Shown here: positions 36,094-45,276 of the stretch, piece by piece
Layout of the letters: the number at the start of each line of letters is the position of its first letter
Numbering within the stretch: the first letter of the stretch is position 1
Origin: Chthoniobacteraceae bacterium
GTDB lineage: Bacteria > Verrucomicrobiota > Verrucomicrobiia > Chthoniobacterales > Chthoniobacteraceae
Reading direction: 5' to 3'
Assembly: GCA_947479475.1 (NCBI GenBank)
Contig: CANJZW010000006.1
Location: 25,394 to 89,393, forward strand
DNA length: 64,000 nt
Program-made: the position numbers and the translations under genes
The notes under the pieces: model-generated
Database searches by the model: none
The model's input: only the letters and a program-made list of their open reading frames with translations
What the model was told of the DNA's origin: nothing

Positions 36094-37869
36094 TCACGCC
36101 CGCCCGCGCTTGTCGGAGAGAACCCGCTCAATTTTCCCCAAGGGCAACGTGTTGACCACATCCGCCGCAGTCAGCCAGCCCTTGCGTGCCGCACCGATTC
36201 CGTTCCACAAAAATTGCAGGTGCGAAACATGGTGCGCGTCCGGGTTGATTGAACAGAGCACGCCCTTTTCCTTAGCCAGGGGCCACCAGCGCCAGTCCAT
36301 GTCCAAACGCCGCGGACTGGCGTTGAGCTCGATGATGGTTCCGGTCGCAGCGGCCGCCTCGATCACGGCTGGAATATCCAGCGCGTAGGCATCCCTGCTC
36401 AGAAGCAGGCGGCCCGTCATGTGCCCGAGCATCGTCACGTGCGGGTTGGTCATGGCCTTGATCAAACGCGCCGTCATTTCCGCCTGCGGTTGAGTGAAAG
36501 ACGCGTGCACCGAGGCCACCACGTAATCAAGCTGCGCCAGAACCTCATCTGGGTAGTCCAGGCTGCCGTCTTTGAGAATGTCGCATTCCACCCCGGCAAA
36601 GAGGCGGAAATCCGGCCCGAACCCCGCGTTCAACTCCCGGATCCGGGCCACCTGCTCCAAGAGCCTGGATGCGTCCAAGCCGTGCGCCTGAAACGAGGAC
36701 ACGGAGTGGTCAGAGATTCCCAAATACTCAAGCCCCAGCTCCTGGGCCGCCTCCGCCATCTCCTCCAACGTGGAGCGTCCGTCACTGGCCGTCGTGTGGT
36801 TGTGGAAGGTGCCTCTGAGGTTTTCAAGCTGCACAAGGTGAGGCAGGCGATGCTCCGCTGCCGCCGCAATTTCCCCGCGATCTTCCCGCAGCTCAGGCTC
36901 GATGTAGTCCAGCCCCAAAGCCCGGTACAAGTCCGCCTCCGTCTGGATCGGCGGGATCGGATCGGGTGTGCTTTTGGCCTTTTCATCCGGTCCAAGCCGG
37001 TACTCGTTTAACGTCCACCCGCGCGCCAGCGCGCGACTGCGCAGGGCGATATTGTGCTCCTTCGAGCCTGTAAAGTAATTCAGCGCGCTCGGATACTCCT
37101 CGGGCGCCACCACCCGAAGGTCCGCTTGAATCCCCGTTTTGAGGCGGACGCTGGATTTTGTAGCGCCATGGGCCAGCACCGTTTCAACTAAAGCGTGCTG
37201 GACAAAGAAAGCGGAGACAGCGGCAGGTTGGCGTGTGGAGACTAGGAAATCGAGGTCGTGGACCACTTCTTTACGCCGACGGTAGGATCCGGCGAGGGAA
37301 GCTTGGAGAACTTCGGGAAGCTCCTTGATTTGATCCAGCATGATCTCGGCGTCCGCAGCAATGTCACCCAAGCGGAAGGACCCGGCGTATTGTTTGCGCG
37401 CCTCGATACTGGTGAGAATGTTGGCTGCCGTTTTGGCGCCGAACCCTTTGAGCGAAGCCACCCGGCCGTCCTTGCAGGCGGCCTCTAGCCCCTCCACGGT
37501 CGTAATTTCCAATTCCTCCCAAAGCGCTTTGATCTTCTTAGGCCCGAGCCCTTGCAGCTCAAAGAGATCGAACAACGTCGAGGGAAATTCCGCTTTGAGA
37601 GCCTCGAAGTACGGCAGGTGGCCGGTAGTCGCAAACGTCGTGACTTTTTCCTCCAAGGCGCTGCCGATCCCGCCCACTTCGCCGAGTCGTTTTTCTTCCA
37701 CCAGCGCGTTGAAATCGCCACTGAACGTTTCCAACGTGCGCACCGCGTTGGTGTAGGCGCGAATCTTGAAGACGTTTTCCCCCTTCAGTTCCAGTAAACG
37801 AGCGATGGATTCGAGCAGTTCAATGACGTCCTCTTTGGATTTTTCAAGCATAGGGCTGGGAGTCTTCAT
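36094..37869 (-). CDS. polX: DNA polymerase/3'-5' exonuclease PolX
   Basis: 591 residues from the ATG at 37869; the frame runs on 80 codons into the preceding pgeF gene but the family length (about 570-590) fits this start. It contains an N-terminal helix-hairpin-helix region (VGGIGSALEEKV, LQGLGPKKIKAL), the X-family palm motif GSYRRRKEVVHDLDFLV with the D-x-D pair, and a C-terminal PHP domain (GTFHNHTTASDGRS, GISDHS, GVECDIL, NPDAHHVSHL). PolX fills short gaps in base-excision repair and the PHP part trims 3' ends. It lies 107 bp after pgeF. Confidence 0.96.
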   Translation of the reverse strand: MKTPSPMLEKSKEDVIELLESIARLLELKGENVFKIRAYTNAVRTLETFSGDFNALVEEKRLGEVGGIGSALEEKVTTFATTGHLPYFEALKAEFPSTLFDLFELQGLGPKKIKALWEELEITTVEGLEAACKDGRVASLKGFGAKTAANILTSIEARKQYAGSFRLGDIAADAEIMLDQIKELPEVLQASLAGSYRRRKEVVHDLDFLVSTRQPAAVSAFFVQHALVETVLAHGATKSSVRLKTGIQADLRVVAPEEYPSALNYFTGSKEHNIALRSRALARGWTLNEYRLGPDEKAKSTPDPIPPIQTEADLYRALGLDYIEPELREDRGEIAAAAEHRLPHLVQLENLRGTFHNHTTASDGRSTLEEMAEAAQELGLEYLGISDHSVSSFQAHGLDASRLLEQVARIRELNAGFGPDFRLFAGVECDILKDGSLDYPDEVLAQLDYVVASVHASFTQPQAEMTARLIKAMTNPHVTMLGHMTGRLLLSRDAYALDIPAVIEAAAATGTIIELNASPRRLDMDWRWWPLAKEKGVLCSINPDAHHVSHLQFLWNGIGAARKGWLTAADVVNTLPLGKIERVLSDKRGRA

Positions 37870-37976
37870 CCTCACCGGTTTTGAATCGGAGCGCAATCCA
37901 ACGGCGTGCACCGCCTCCGTTTTTGGCACGAAATCAAACCGATTGACCCCGCACCCTGCCCCCTCTGGCCTCCTGC

Positions 37977-38663
37977 CTAACGCAAAGCTAAAAGCGCCAG
38001 CATCCGACCCGTTTTCCCCTGCTCCACCCGATAAGAGTAGTATTTCCCAAGATCGCCTCCCGTACACACCCCGGCGTCGAAGACCGAGCCCACCCCGGCT
38101 TGTTCGCATTGCCGGCGAATCTCAGTCGCAAAGTCCACCTCATAAAAGGGTGGCCTGATACAAGGACTGAGCACCGCCACCAAGTCCCCTGCCTTGCTCC
38201 CGAAGCCCGAAACCATTTCCTCGATGGCGAGGCGCGTGATCCCGAGACGGGTGCCCTTGGCACCGGAATGCAGCAACCCCACCGCCCGGCGCACAGGGTC
38301 GACCAGAAAGACGGCGCAACAGTCTGCGGTGTAGATGCCCAGACAAACTCGTGGATCCAGTGTGAGCAACCCGTCCACACCCGCCTGTGCGGAGGGCGAG
38401 GCTGAGTCCACCACCGCGAGTCCCGCCCCGTGGACCTGTTCCGCGGTGCAAAAACGCCGCTCCCCCAGCCCCAACTCCTCTCGGAGCGTGGTATGCGCCG
38501 GCACCAACCGCCGCATCGCCTCCTCGCGCTCGGTTGCCACGTCCAGAAGAGGCTGTCGCAGGGCAAACGCATGAACCACGCCCAAGCCATCGAGCCCGGA
38601 AAAAGCGTCCGCCCTCACGCTGGAGGGCCCTCTCTCCCAATGCGCTCCTCCGCCGCTGATCAC
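37977..38663 (-). CDS. pgeF: Multicopper oxidase-fold PgeF (YfiH family)
   Basis: 228 residues, usual for the family. The conserved set is present: CTAEQVHGAG, TADCCAVFLV and LLHSGAKGTRLG, giving the His-Cys-His zinc site. PgeF (peptidoglycan editing factor) prevents misincorporation of serine for alanine in muramyl peptides and has also been reported as a purine nucleoside phosphorylase-like enzyme. Its ATG overlaps the tolC stop by 4 nt. A first hydrophobic-poor N-terminus shows it is cytoplasmic. Confidence 0.94.
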   Translation of the reverse strand: MISGGGAHWERGPSSVRADAFSGLDGLGVVHAFALRQPLLDVATEREEAMRRLVPAHTTLREELGLGERRFCTAEQVHGAGLAVVDSASPSAQAGVDGLLTLDPRVCLGIYTADCCAVFLVDPVRRAVGLLHSGAKGTRLGITRLAIEEMVSGFGSKAGDLVAVLSPCIRPPFYEVDFATEIRRQCEQAGVGSVFDAGVCTGGDLGKYYSYRVEQGKTGRMLALLALR

Positions 38664-40138
38664 GGCTTGAACAAGTCCACCGGCTTGAATCGCAGTACCT
38701 TTTTCTCCAGCTGCGAAAGCGGGTCCTGAAAGGATTCCGCGTACACCGTTTCGGTGGCCGTCACGCGGTCGTATTCGGCAAGAGAGCGCACATATTCGGC
38801 GCGCGCCTGGAGTTCGGTAGTACGCGCCCGCGTGAGCGCGACCCGGGCGTCCAAGACCTCAAGCTGGGTGCCTGCCCCGGCGGAAAGTCGCTCCTGAGCC
38901 AATCGCAGGGCCTCCACGGCTTGTTTTACGTTCTGCTGCTGACTCTCGATCGTTTCCCTGTACTGCTGCAAATCCGCAAAAGCGCGCTGCACTTCCAGTT
39001 CGACGGTCTGTACGGCGTCCTCATACGAAATCACGACCTTCTGCAATTGCGACTTTGCCTGCGCCACCTGGCCGTTGGTTTCAAAGCTATCGAAAATCTT
39101 CCAGCTGCCCGTCACCCCGAGAAAGTACCCGTTGACGGTGTCGTCCAGTTTGCTGGAGGTGCTTTTATTCACCAATTCATAACCCGCGGAAGCCTCGAGC
39201 CTCGGTTTGTAACCCGCCAACGCGATGGTCACGTTTTCTTTTTCCACAAGAATCTCCTGCCGTTTGCCTTTCAACATCGGGCGACGAGCCTTGGCCAGGC
39301 TCAGAGAATCAGCGAGCCCCATCGGCCGGCCGCTCACCTGCAGATCTCCAATACACTGAAAAGTGGGTTTTCCCGAGGGCGAAGCATCCAGCCCCAGCGT
39401 CTTGGCGAGCTGGAGCTGCGCGATCAGGTGTTCGTTTTTGGCCCGAATCAGAGTCGGCTTCACACTGGCCACTTCCACTTCTGCCCGCAACACGTTGAAG
39501 CGAGGAACCGTCCCCGCCTGAAAGCGGTTCGTCGCGTCCTTGAGCTGCTGGTTAGCTAGTTCCACGGATTCCTCGGCCACCTCGATGAGGGCCTTGGTTG
39601 CGAGCACCTGAGAAAACTGCTGCCGCACCTGGCTCACCACACGGTCTAGGACATCCCTGAGCGAATAGTAGGCGGCATCCTGCGAAAATTTGGCGGACCG
39701 CACCGAAGCGGCTACTGATCCACCGGCGTAAAGCACCTGACGCACCTCCAAGGCGATGCTCCATGATTTATTCTGGGTGAGATTCGTGGAGATCCCCTGG
39801 GTCAGCAGACCCTTATCCTGTTCCTTAAAGCTCGTATTCAGCGCAATGTGCGGCAGCGCCTGGGCGCGGACTTCGATCACGCGCCCATACTTACGTTCGA
39901 TCTCACGCAGCGCTCCCAACACCTCCGGATTTTGGCGCAGCGCGAGATTGACGGCCTCGGCAAGAGCCACCTTCCCCTCCAACTGGCGACGCCGGCCGGT
40001 CGTTCCTGAAGACTGGTCATTCTTTGAAATCGCAGCGTTCTCTGACGGCGCAGTTTTAGGGGCACTGGGCGCCGCCGCGCAGGGGGCCGTGAAAAAGCAA
40101 AACAACAGACTTTTGAACACCAAGGGGTGGGGTTTCAT
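38660..40138 (-). CDS. TolC family outer membrane efflux protein
   Basis: 492 residues with a signal peptide (about 8-23, ending PCAAA). Two repeats of the TolC coiled-coil/beta-barrel module are visible, the first beginning VALAEAVNLALRQNPEV and the second SLAKARRPMLKGKRQEI, and the C-terminal half has YRETIESQQQNVKQAVEAL and LDARVALTRARTTELQARAE. TolC-type trimers form outer membrane export channels. No partner pump is in the window. Gene order tolC-pgeF-polX on one strand suggests an operon. Confidence 0.92.
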   Translation of the reverse strand: MKPHPLVFKSLLFCFFTAPCAAAPSAPKTAPSENAAISKNDQSSGTTGRRRQLEGKVALAEAVNLALRQNPEVLGALREIERKYGRVIEVRAQALPHIALNTSFKEQDKGLLTQGISTNLTQNKSWSIALEVRQVLYAGGSVAASVRSAKFSQDAAYYSLRDVLDRVVSQVRQQFSQVLATKALIEVAEESVELANQQLKDATNRFQAGTVPRFNVLRAEVEVASVKPTLIRAKNEHLIAQLQLAKTLGLDASPSGKPTFQCIGDLQVSGRPMGLADSLSLAKARRPMLKGKRQEILVEKENVTIALAGYKPRLEASAGYELVNKSTSSKLDDTVNGYFLGVTGSWKIFDSFETNGQVAQAKSQLQKVVISYEDAVQTVELEVQRAFADLQQYRETIESQQQNVKQAVEALRLAQERLSAGAGTQLEVLDARVALTRARTTELQARAEYVRSLAEYDRVTATETVYAESFQDPLSQLEKKVLRFKPVDLFKP

Positions 40139-40317
40139 GAAGGGGAGAAGGATGCCCTAATCTAACACGTCGATGCAACCGTCAACCCAATCCTTTCAAT
40201 GCCAGCCGCCCTTTTTGAGGGACCTCCCCGTCCCCGGAAGGCCGGTGGAAAAAAGGGGCGTTCTCTCTTTGAAGTTGCGATCGACCGAGGAAAACTCAAC
40301 CTTGCACATCCGCACGC

Positions 40318-42849
40318 ATGCCCGAACCTATCAACCAGCGCAAGAAACGCAGCCGTCTTCGCGGATTCCTGCTGCTTTGCATGAAGTCCACTGCGGCCAT
40401 TACCCTGCTGGCGGTCGCCGTTGGCATCTGGTTTTACGGAGCGTGGAAACTCAAAGCGCGCGCCCTAGACTACCGACGCCTGAAGGAAATGGAATCGGGC
40501 AGTCTGATTTTGGACCGCAATGGAGAGATCATCGGCCGAATATTTACCAAAAACAGGGACGAAAAGCCCCTGAGCGACCTCTCAAAACTCCTTCAGCAAG
40601 CGGTCGTCTCCTCCGAGGACTCGCGTTTTTTCAGCCATAGCGGCGTGGACTACAAGGGTATTGCACGGGCAATTACGCGCAATACAGCGAGCCGGATGAG
40701 TGGGCGCAAGTCCCGGGAAGGCGCCAGCACGCTGACACAGCAGCTCGCTCGCAACACATTTATTGAGGATCTCCCAAGCAAAGACCGCTCCATCCGCCGT
40801 AAAATCCTAGAGATGTTCGTCGCCTGGGAAGTCGAAAACCGGCTCACCAAGGAACAAATCCTTGAGCTCTACCTGAACCGCGTCTTTTTCGGATCCAGTT
40901 TTTACGGAGCGGAAGCCGCGGCCCAAGGTTACTTTGGGAAAAACGCCAAAGATCTCAGCCCGGGGGAAGCCGCCCTTCTCGCGGGCCTGCTCAGAAGCCC
41001 CAACCAACTCTCGCCTTGGCAAAACCGCAAAAAGTGCCTCGAAGCCCGCAATCACGTCCTGAACCGGATGCGCGACTTGGGGTTTCTCTCAGAGGCCGAC
41101 TATCAGGTCGCGCTCGAAGAGGATCCGGTGATTAAAAATAAGAAGTCAGTTCTTCAGGAGAGCTATTTTGCAGCAATGGTTTCCGCGCAAATGGCGGAAC
41201 TAGTGGGCCTCGAAAATGCATTAAGCGGGGGCTACCGGATCTACACGACAATCGATCTTAACCTCCAGCGCAGCGCCGAGGCCGCCCTCCAAAAGGAGCT
41301 CGAAAACGTGGAGCGGCGTCCCGAATTCAAAGATAAACAAACGTACGCCACCTTCGACCCGCTCTATCGTGCCTGGAAAAAACGCGTCACGGCGGGAGCC
41401 GAGGAAACTCCCCCCAAACCTGAATACCTTCAGGGAGCCGTCGTTGTTTTGGACAACGCCACAGGAGCGATCCGGGCACTGGTGGGTGGACGTGATGTCA
41501 GACACAGCGAGTTCAACCGGGCCACTCAATCCAAAAAACCGCCGGGCAGCGCCTTCAAACCCATCGTGTACGCCGCGGCCTTTGAGAGCGGATTACACCC
41601 TTGGTCCATGGTGCAGGACTCGGTCATGGACAACCGCAAGGTCATGATCGGGGGCACCAGCGGCATCCTGGGCGAGTGGGCCCGCGAGGAAGCCAACACC
41701 CCGTTTGAGGGCATGGTCACCGCTCAAAACGCGCTCGTAAGGTCGAAGAATGCCGCCACGGTTCGCTTGGGAATGCAGATTGGAAACGACCTCAAAACCT
41801 CCCTCGAGGCCGTTGCCTCCGTGTCAAAAGCCACGGGCATCCAGAGCCCCACCCGCGCCTTTCCAAGCACCTTCCTGGGTAGCTCCGAAGTTTCCCTCCT
41901 GGAGCTGTCTCTTTCGTATGCCTCGTTTTCGGGGGATGGCTCGCGCCCCAGCAAACCCTTCATCATCGATCGGGTTGAAGACAACACGGGACGCGCCCTG
42001 CCCAAGGATGCCGTCACCCGCCAAAACGCCATCAAACCAGCCACCGCCTTTCAAATCACAGAAAGCCTCAGCAGTGCTCTCAGCGAAGGAACGGGGTCCC
42101 GCGCCTTCTCCACACTCGGACTCAAAAGACTACCCCTCGCTGGAAAAACGGGCACCGCCTACGACTTCACCGATGTCTGGTTCATGGGATACTCTAGCGA
42201 ACTGACCTGCGGAGTCTGGGCCGGTTTCGACAAATCACGCACCCCGATTTTCTACGGAGCCTTCGGTTCCGACATCGCCCTTCCCGTCTGGACGCAGGTG
42301 ATGAACGCCTCTTTCGAAAAATACCCGCCAAAACCCTTCCGCCGTCCCGACGACCTGCATAAGTGCAGCCTCTGTTCCAAATCCGGTTACACCCTCCTCC
42401 CAACCTGCGTGGAAACAAGCGCGGATGGCTCGCAAGTTTCCACCGCCAAGGAAGTCTGGCTCAGCGCCAATCAGATGCCACTGCCTGAGGAAACCTGCGA
42501 TGTCCACGGGCCAAAGCGGCCCAAGCGGCGCACGGGGGAAGACGGTGCACAGCCCAAAGTCGAACTTGCCGTGGATCTCAGCGGTGTTATCGCCATCGCG
42601 CTAAAGTCGCCGACGGTTTTAGGGGAGGATCCGTTTTTTTCAGCACGCTCCGAACAATCCGCCAGAGCGCTTAAAAACTTCAAGGACACGGGCCGTTCCG
42701 CCCCCTTGGACAATCGAATTCCTGAAGGTAGCGGGAACGATCCACAGCAGGCGGAGGTTCCGAAAGTCCAGGCGGTGCGCCCTGGAGACAGCACTCTACC
42801 CCCCACACCCCAGAAGCCCCGCTCGATGCTCCCGCGTTTGGAGTTTTAA
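40318..42849 (+). CDS. Class A penicillin-binding protein (PBP1A/1C-like)
   Basis: 843 residues. A basic cytoplasmic tail leads to one membrane helix (about 24-42). The GT51 glycosyltransferase domain has E100 in SSEDSRFF and the motif STLTQQLARN near 141-150. The transpeptidase domain has SAFK (S411-K414), SKN (S476-N478) and KTG (610-612). It polymerises and crosslinks peptidoglycan. A cysteine-containing tail follows (DLHKCSLCSKSGY, then a C-x...C pair, ending in a proline-rich stretch). It is divergent from tolC, 179 bp apart. Confidence 0.95.
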   Translation: MPEPINQRKKRSRLRGFLLLCMKSTAAITLLAVAVGIWFYGAWKLKARALDYRRLKEMESGSLILDRNGEIIGRIFTKNRDEKPLSDLSKLLQQAVVSSEDSRFFSHSGVDYKGIARAITRNTASRMSGRKSREGASTLTQQLARNTFIEDLPSKDRSIRRKILEMFVAWEVENRLTKEQILELYLNRVFFGSSFYGAEAAAQGYFGKNAKDLSPGEAALLAGLLRSPNQLSPWQNRKKCLEARNHVLNRMRDLGFLSEADYQVALEEDPVIKNKKSVLQESYFAAMVSAQMAELVGLENALSGGYRIYTTIDLNLQRSAEAALQKELENVERRPEFKDKQTYATFDPLYRAWKKRVTAGAEETPPKPEYLQGAVVVLDNATGAIRALVGGRDVRHSEFNRATQSKKPPGSAFKPIVYAAAFESGLHPWSMVQDSVMDNRKVMIGGTSGILGEWAREEANTPFEGMVTAQNALVRSKNAATVRLGMQIGNDLKTSLEAVASVSKATGIQSPTRAFPSTFLGSSEVSLLELSLSYASFSGDGSRPSKPFIIDRVEDNTGRALPKDAVTRQNAIKPATAFQITESLSSALSEGTGSRAFSTLGLKRLPLAGKTGTAYDFTDVWFMGYSSELTCGVWAGFDKSRTPIFYGAFGSDIALPVWTQVMNASFEKYPPKPFRRPDDLHKCSLCSKSGYTLLPTCVETSADGSQVSTAKEVWLSANQMPLPEETCDVHGPKRPKRRTGEDGAQPKVELAVDLSGVIAIALKSPTVLGEDPFFSARSEQSARALKNFKDTGRSAPLDNRIPEGSGNDPQQAEVPKVQAVRPGDSTLPPTPQKPRSMLPRLEF

Positions 42850-43066
42850 GCTCTCTCACGGCTCTCCCTTTGGTTGACGGGCGGCTGGAGCCGTCGCTTT
42901 GTCAGAGTCAAAACTCACTGCAGCGGTACACGGACTCCCTGAAATTCATTGGGAACCAATATCCGAGGCCACCGGCAAACGCAGCGGGTGCGAATCTGGA
43001 TTGGAGAGTGTTCTTGGGCAGGCCAGAAGGATCTCGGACGAGCCTGAAAGTCGGGGCAGATCCCCC

Positions 43067-43129
43067 ATGGCCAGGCAAAGGCGAAGCAAAGGCCAGGCAA
43101 TGGCCAGGCAATGGCCAGGCAATGGCCAC
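43067..43129 (+). repeat. 11-bp tandem repeat upstream of the glycosyltransferase operon
   Basis: The unit atggccaggca repeats from 43067 with one degenerate copy (43078-43088), further copies at 43089, 43100 and 43111, and a partial one at 43122. The period is not a multiple of three. It sits just upstream of the start of the surface-polysaccharide operon. Confidence 0.93.
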
Positions 43130-43145
43130 GTTATCGCCAACACAA

Positions 43146-43155
43146 AAGGGGAAGG
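43146..43155 (+). promoter_or_regulatory. Ribosome binding site deciding the first glycosyltransferase start
   Basis: The stretch aaggggaagg ends 1 nt before the ATG at 43157. It is the best Shine-Dalgarno-like run near any candidate start of this gene and favours 43157 over the upstream TTG at 42899. Confidence 0.6.
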
Positions 43156-43156
43156 C

Positions 43157-44119
43157 ATGGAGCTGGTCGTTATTATTCTGAACTACCGCACGCCGCAGTG
43201 CACCATCCAGTGCCTTGAGTCGCTCGCTCGGGAGCGGGCGAACGGCCTCACCCTTCGCGTGGTCCTGGTCGACAACGCATCCGGGGACGATTCAACGGCC
43301 TGCCTGTCCCATGCGATAACGCATCACCAGTGGAGCGACTGGGTAATACTGTTGCCCCAACCCCTCAACCTCGGGTTTTCCGGAGGGAACAACGCCGGCA
43401 TTCGCCACGCTCTTAACCATGGCTCCCAGTCCGAATACATCCTTCTTCTAAACAGCGACACAATGGTCCATCCGGGCTGCCTCACAGCCTCTCTAGCAAG
43501 GATGCGCGAAGCCCCGCGGATCGGCGCTTTGAGCTGCATGGTGCGAAATCCGGACAGCTCTGTTCAAAACGTCTGCCGAAGGTTTCCCCGCCCTGATTTG
43601 GAAACGTTCCGGGCCATAGGCCTTCCCCATCGTTATCCCAAACTTTTTGGCTGGGCGGATCTGGACGATCCAAAGTGGAACCGAGAAACCACGGCGCGCG
43701 AAGTGGATTGGATAGGGGGCGCGTTCATGCTTCTGAGGGCCGATGTCCTTAAGGCGATTGGAGGGCTGGACGAAACTTTCTTTTTCTACGGTGAAGACGT
43801 CGCCCTTTGTCACGAAATCCGCAAGCGAGGATGGCGAATCTTTTTCGATCCATCCGGTGAAATCACCCATCTCGGGGGCGGATCCTCAGACGCCTCACGC
43901 TTGATGGAGCGGCGGAAGTTAACGTTGGTATGGAGAGCCCGGATTCAGGTGCAAAGAAAGTGCTACGGCACGCTCAGCGCTCTCTGGATGCGGTGGCTGT
44001 ACGCGGTCTCCGTTTCCCTCAACCTTTGTTCGCTGTTCGTCAAAAGCCAGCGAGGCACCTTCGCGTGGGGGAGGACCTCCAGGGATTTGTCTGTCCTCCT
44101 CAATCTCCACAAAGAATGA
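43157..44119 (+). CDS. Glycosyltransferase family 2 (WbbL-like rhamnosyltransferase-type)
   Basis: 320 residues. GT-A hallmarks are visible: LVVIILNYRTPQCT at the start, LVDNASGDDST, NLGFSGGNNAGIRHAL, the acidic LLLNSDTMVHPG and the C-terminal GAFMLLRADVLKAIGGLDETFFFYGEDVALCHEIR, which is typical of the WbbL/rhamnosyltransferase subgroup. It likely adds a sugar to the lipid-linked intermediate on the cytoplasmic face. The stop overlaps the next start as ATGA. The sugar donor cannot be determined. Confidence 0.93.
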   Translation: MELVVIILNYRTPQCTIQCLESLARERANGLTLRVVLVDNASGDDSTACLSHAITHHQWSDWVILLPQPLNLGFSGGNNAGIRHALNHGSQSEYILLLNSDTMVHPGCLTASLARMREAPRIGALSCMVRNPDSSVQNVCRRFPRPDLETFRAIGLPHRYPKLFGWADLDDPKWNRETTAREVDWIGGAFMLLRADVLKAIGGLDETFFFYGEDVALCHEIRKRGWRIFFDPSGEITHLGGGSSDASRLMERRKLTLVWRARIQVQRKCYGTLSALWMRWLYAVSVSLNLCSLFVKSQRGTFAWGRTSRDLSVLLNLHKE

Positions 44120-45276
44120 ACCCAACGCCTCCTCTCAGAGTGTGTTTCGTTCTACCTGGTCTCCATCGCGTCCACCGCGGGGCGGAGACTGCTTTTGAAG
44201 CGATTGCCTCGGAATTGGCGCGGTCCAGGGACTTCGCCGTGACTCTCATTGGAAGCGGAGCGCCCAAAGCAGAAAAACCCTATCAATTCATCCGGGCACC
44301 TTCGATTCCACGAGAGCACTTCGAAGCCTGGCCAAAATTCGGAGCATTGCGGAACGCATACCGCTGGGAGGAACTCACCTTTGCCCCTGCCTTGTGGCAG
44401 GTTTACCAGCCTGGAAACTTCGATGTGAGCGTTACATGCAGTTATCCCTTCACCAATTGGTTGCTTCGCTCAGGCAGAAAACACAAAAGGCCACGCCATG
44501 TCTTCGTCACCCAGAACGGAGACTGGGCCCCCCAACGACGCAACATGGAGTACCGCCTCTTTTCTTGCGACGGTCTGATTTGTACCAATCCCGAATACTT
44601 TCACCGTCACCAGAACACATGGAAAAGCAGCCTTATTCCCAACGGATTTAATCCTGAAACGTTCAAGCCAGCCCTAGGGAATCGGGCACACTTCAATCTG
44701 CCGCAGGAAGCCAAAATCGTGCTTCTGGCAAGCGCCCTCGTCCCCTCAAAACGCGTCCTTGAAGCCGTGCGCGCAGTTGCCACGCTGCCGGACGCCTTCC
44801 TGGTGGTTGCGGGTGATGGCCCGCTGCGAGCAGTCCTCTCCGCCGAAGCGGACCGTCTCCTGCCGGGACGCTATCGACGCCTGCATTTGCCGATAGAAGA
44901 AATGCCCGCCCTCTACCAGTGCGCAAACACGCTGCTGCACATGGCGCGCGACGAGGCATTTGGAAACGTCTACGTGGAAGCCATGGGTGTGGGCCTGCCG
45001 ATCGTGGCACACGAAAGTCCCACCACACGGTGGATTTTACAGGACGAATCCCCCACGCCTCGAGGCCAGACCAGTTCAGCCGAAAAAGAGCATTCCGCTC
45101 TAAGCTGGCTAGTGGATACAGACAACCTCAACGCCGTCTCCAACGCTCTCAAACAGGCATTGAATGGTTCCAACCAAAATGCGTTGCGCAGACACGCTCT
45201 GGCGGCAAAACGTTTTTCATGGGAAAAAGTGGCGCAGCAGTATGGCCGCTTTTTCAAACAGACGGCCGCTTTATGA
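44116..45276 (+). CDS. Glycosyltransferase family 4
   Basis: 386 residues from the ATG at 44116 that overlaps the previous stop; the frame is open 62 codons upstream inside the neighbour, but this start removes the overlap. The C-terminal GT-B lobe is clear: LVPSKRVLEAVRAVATL, VVAGDGPLRAVL and DEAFGNVYVEAMGVGLPIVA with the E-x7-E motif. The N-terminal part has FVLPGLHRVHRGAETAFEAI. It is coupled on both sides by ATGA overlaps. The specific linkage is unknown. Confidence 0.92.
   Translation: MNPTPPLRVCFVLPGLHRVHRGAETAFEAIASELARSRDFAVTLIGSGAPKAEKPYQFIRAPSIPREHFEAWPKFGALRNAYRWEELTFAPALWQVYQPGNFDVSVTCSYPFTNWLLRSGRKHKRPRHVFVTQNGDWAPQRRNMEYRLFSCDGLICTNPEYFHRHQNTWKSSLIPNGFNPETFKPALGNRAHFNLPQEAKIVLLASALVPSKRVLEAVRAVATLPDAFLVVAGDGPLRAVLSAEADRLLPGRYRRLHLPIEEMPALYQCANTLLHMARDEAFGNVYVEAMGVGLPIVAHESPTTRWILQDESPTPRGQTSSAEKEHSALSWLVDTDNLNAVSNALKQALNGSNQNALRRHALAAKRFSWEKVAQQYGRFFKQTAAL

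Larger units (their letters stand above)
42850..43156 (+). other. Leader region of the polysaccharide operon
   Basis: 307 bp between the PBP and the first glycosyltransferase. It includes a possible 7-bp stem (42858-42864 with 42888-42894, long loop) that could be a weak terminator for the PBP gene, and an 11-bp tandem repeat at 43067-43129. The glycosyltransferase frame is open back to a TTG at 42899, but the strong ribosome-like stretch aaggggaagg (43146-43155) just before the ATG at 43157 argues that translation starts there. Confidence 0.6.

Noticed and set aside
37870..38109. 80-codon N-terminal extension of polX
   Set aside because: It overlaps the pgeF 3' end in another frame and has no similarity to PolX; family length fits the ATG at 37869.
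43067..43129. Possible CRISPR array or iteron origin
   Set aside because: 11-bp units are directly abutting without spacers, and no replication initiator gene or AT-rich unwinding region is nearby.
42899..43156. N-terminal extension of the first glycosyltransferase
   Set aside because: The extension is low-complexity and repeat-encoded, precedes the conserved GT-A start, and a strong ribosome-like stretch stands before the ATG at 43157.
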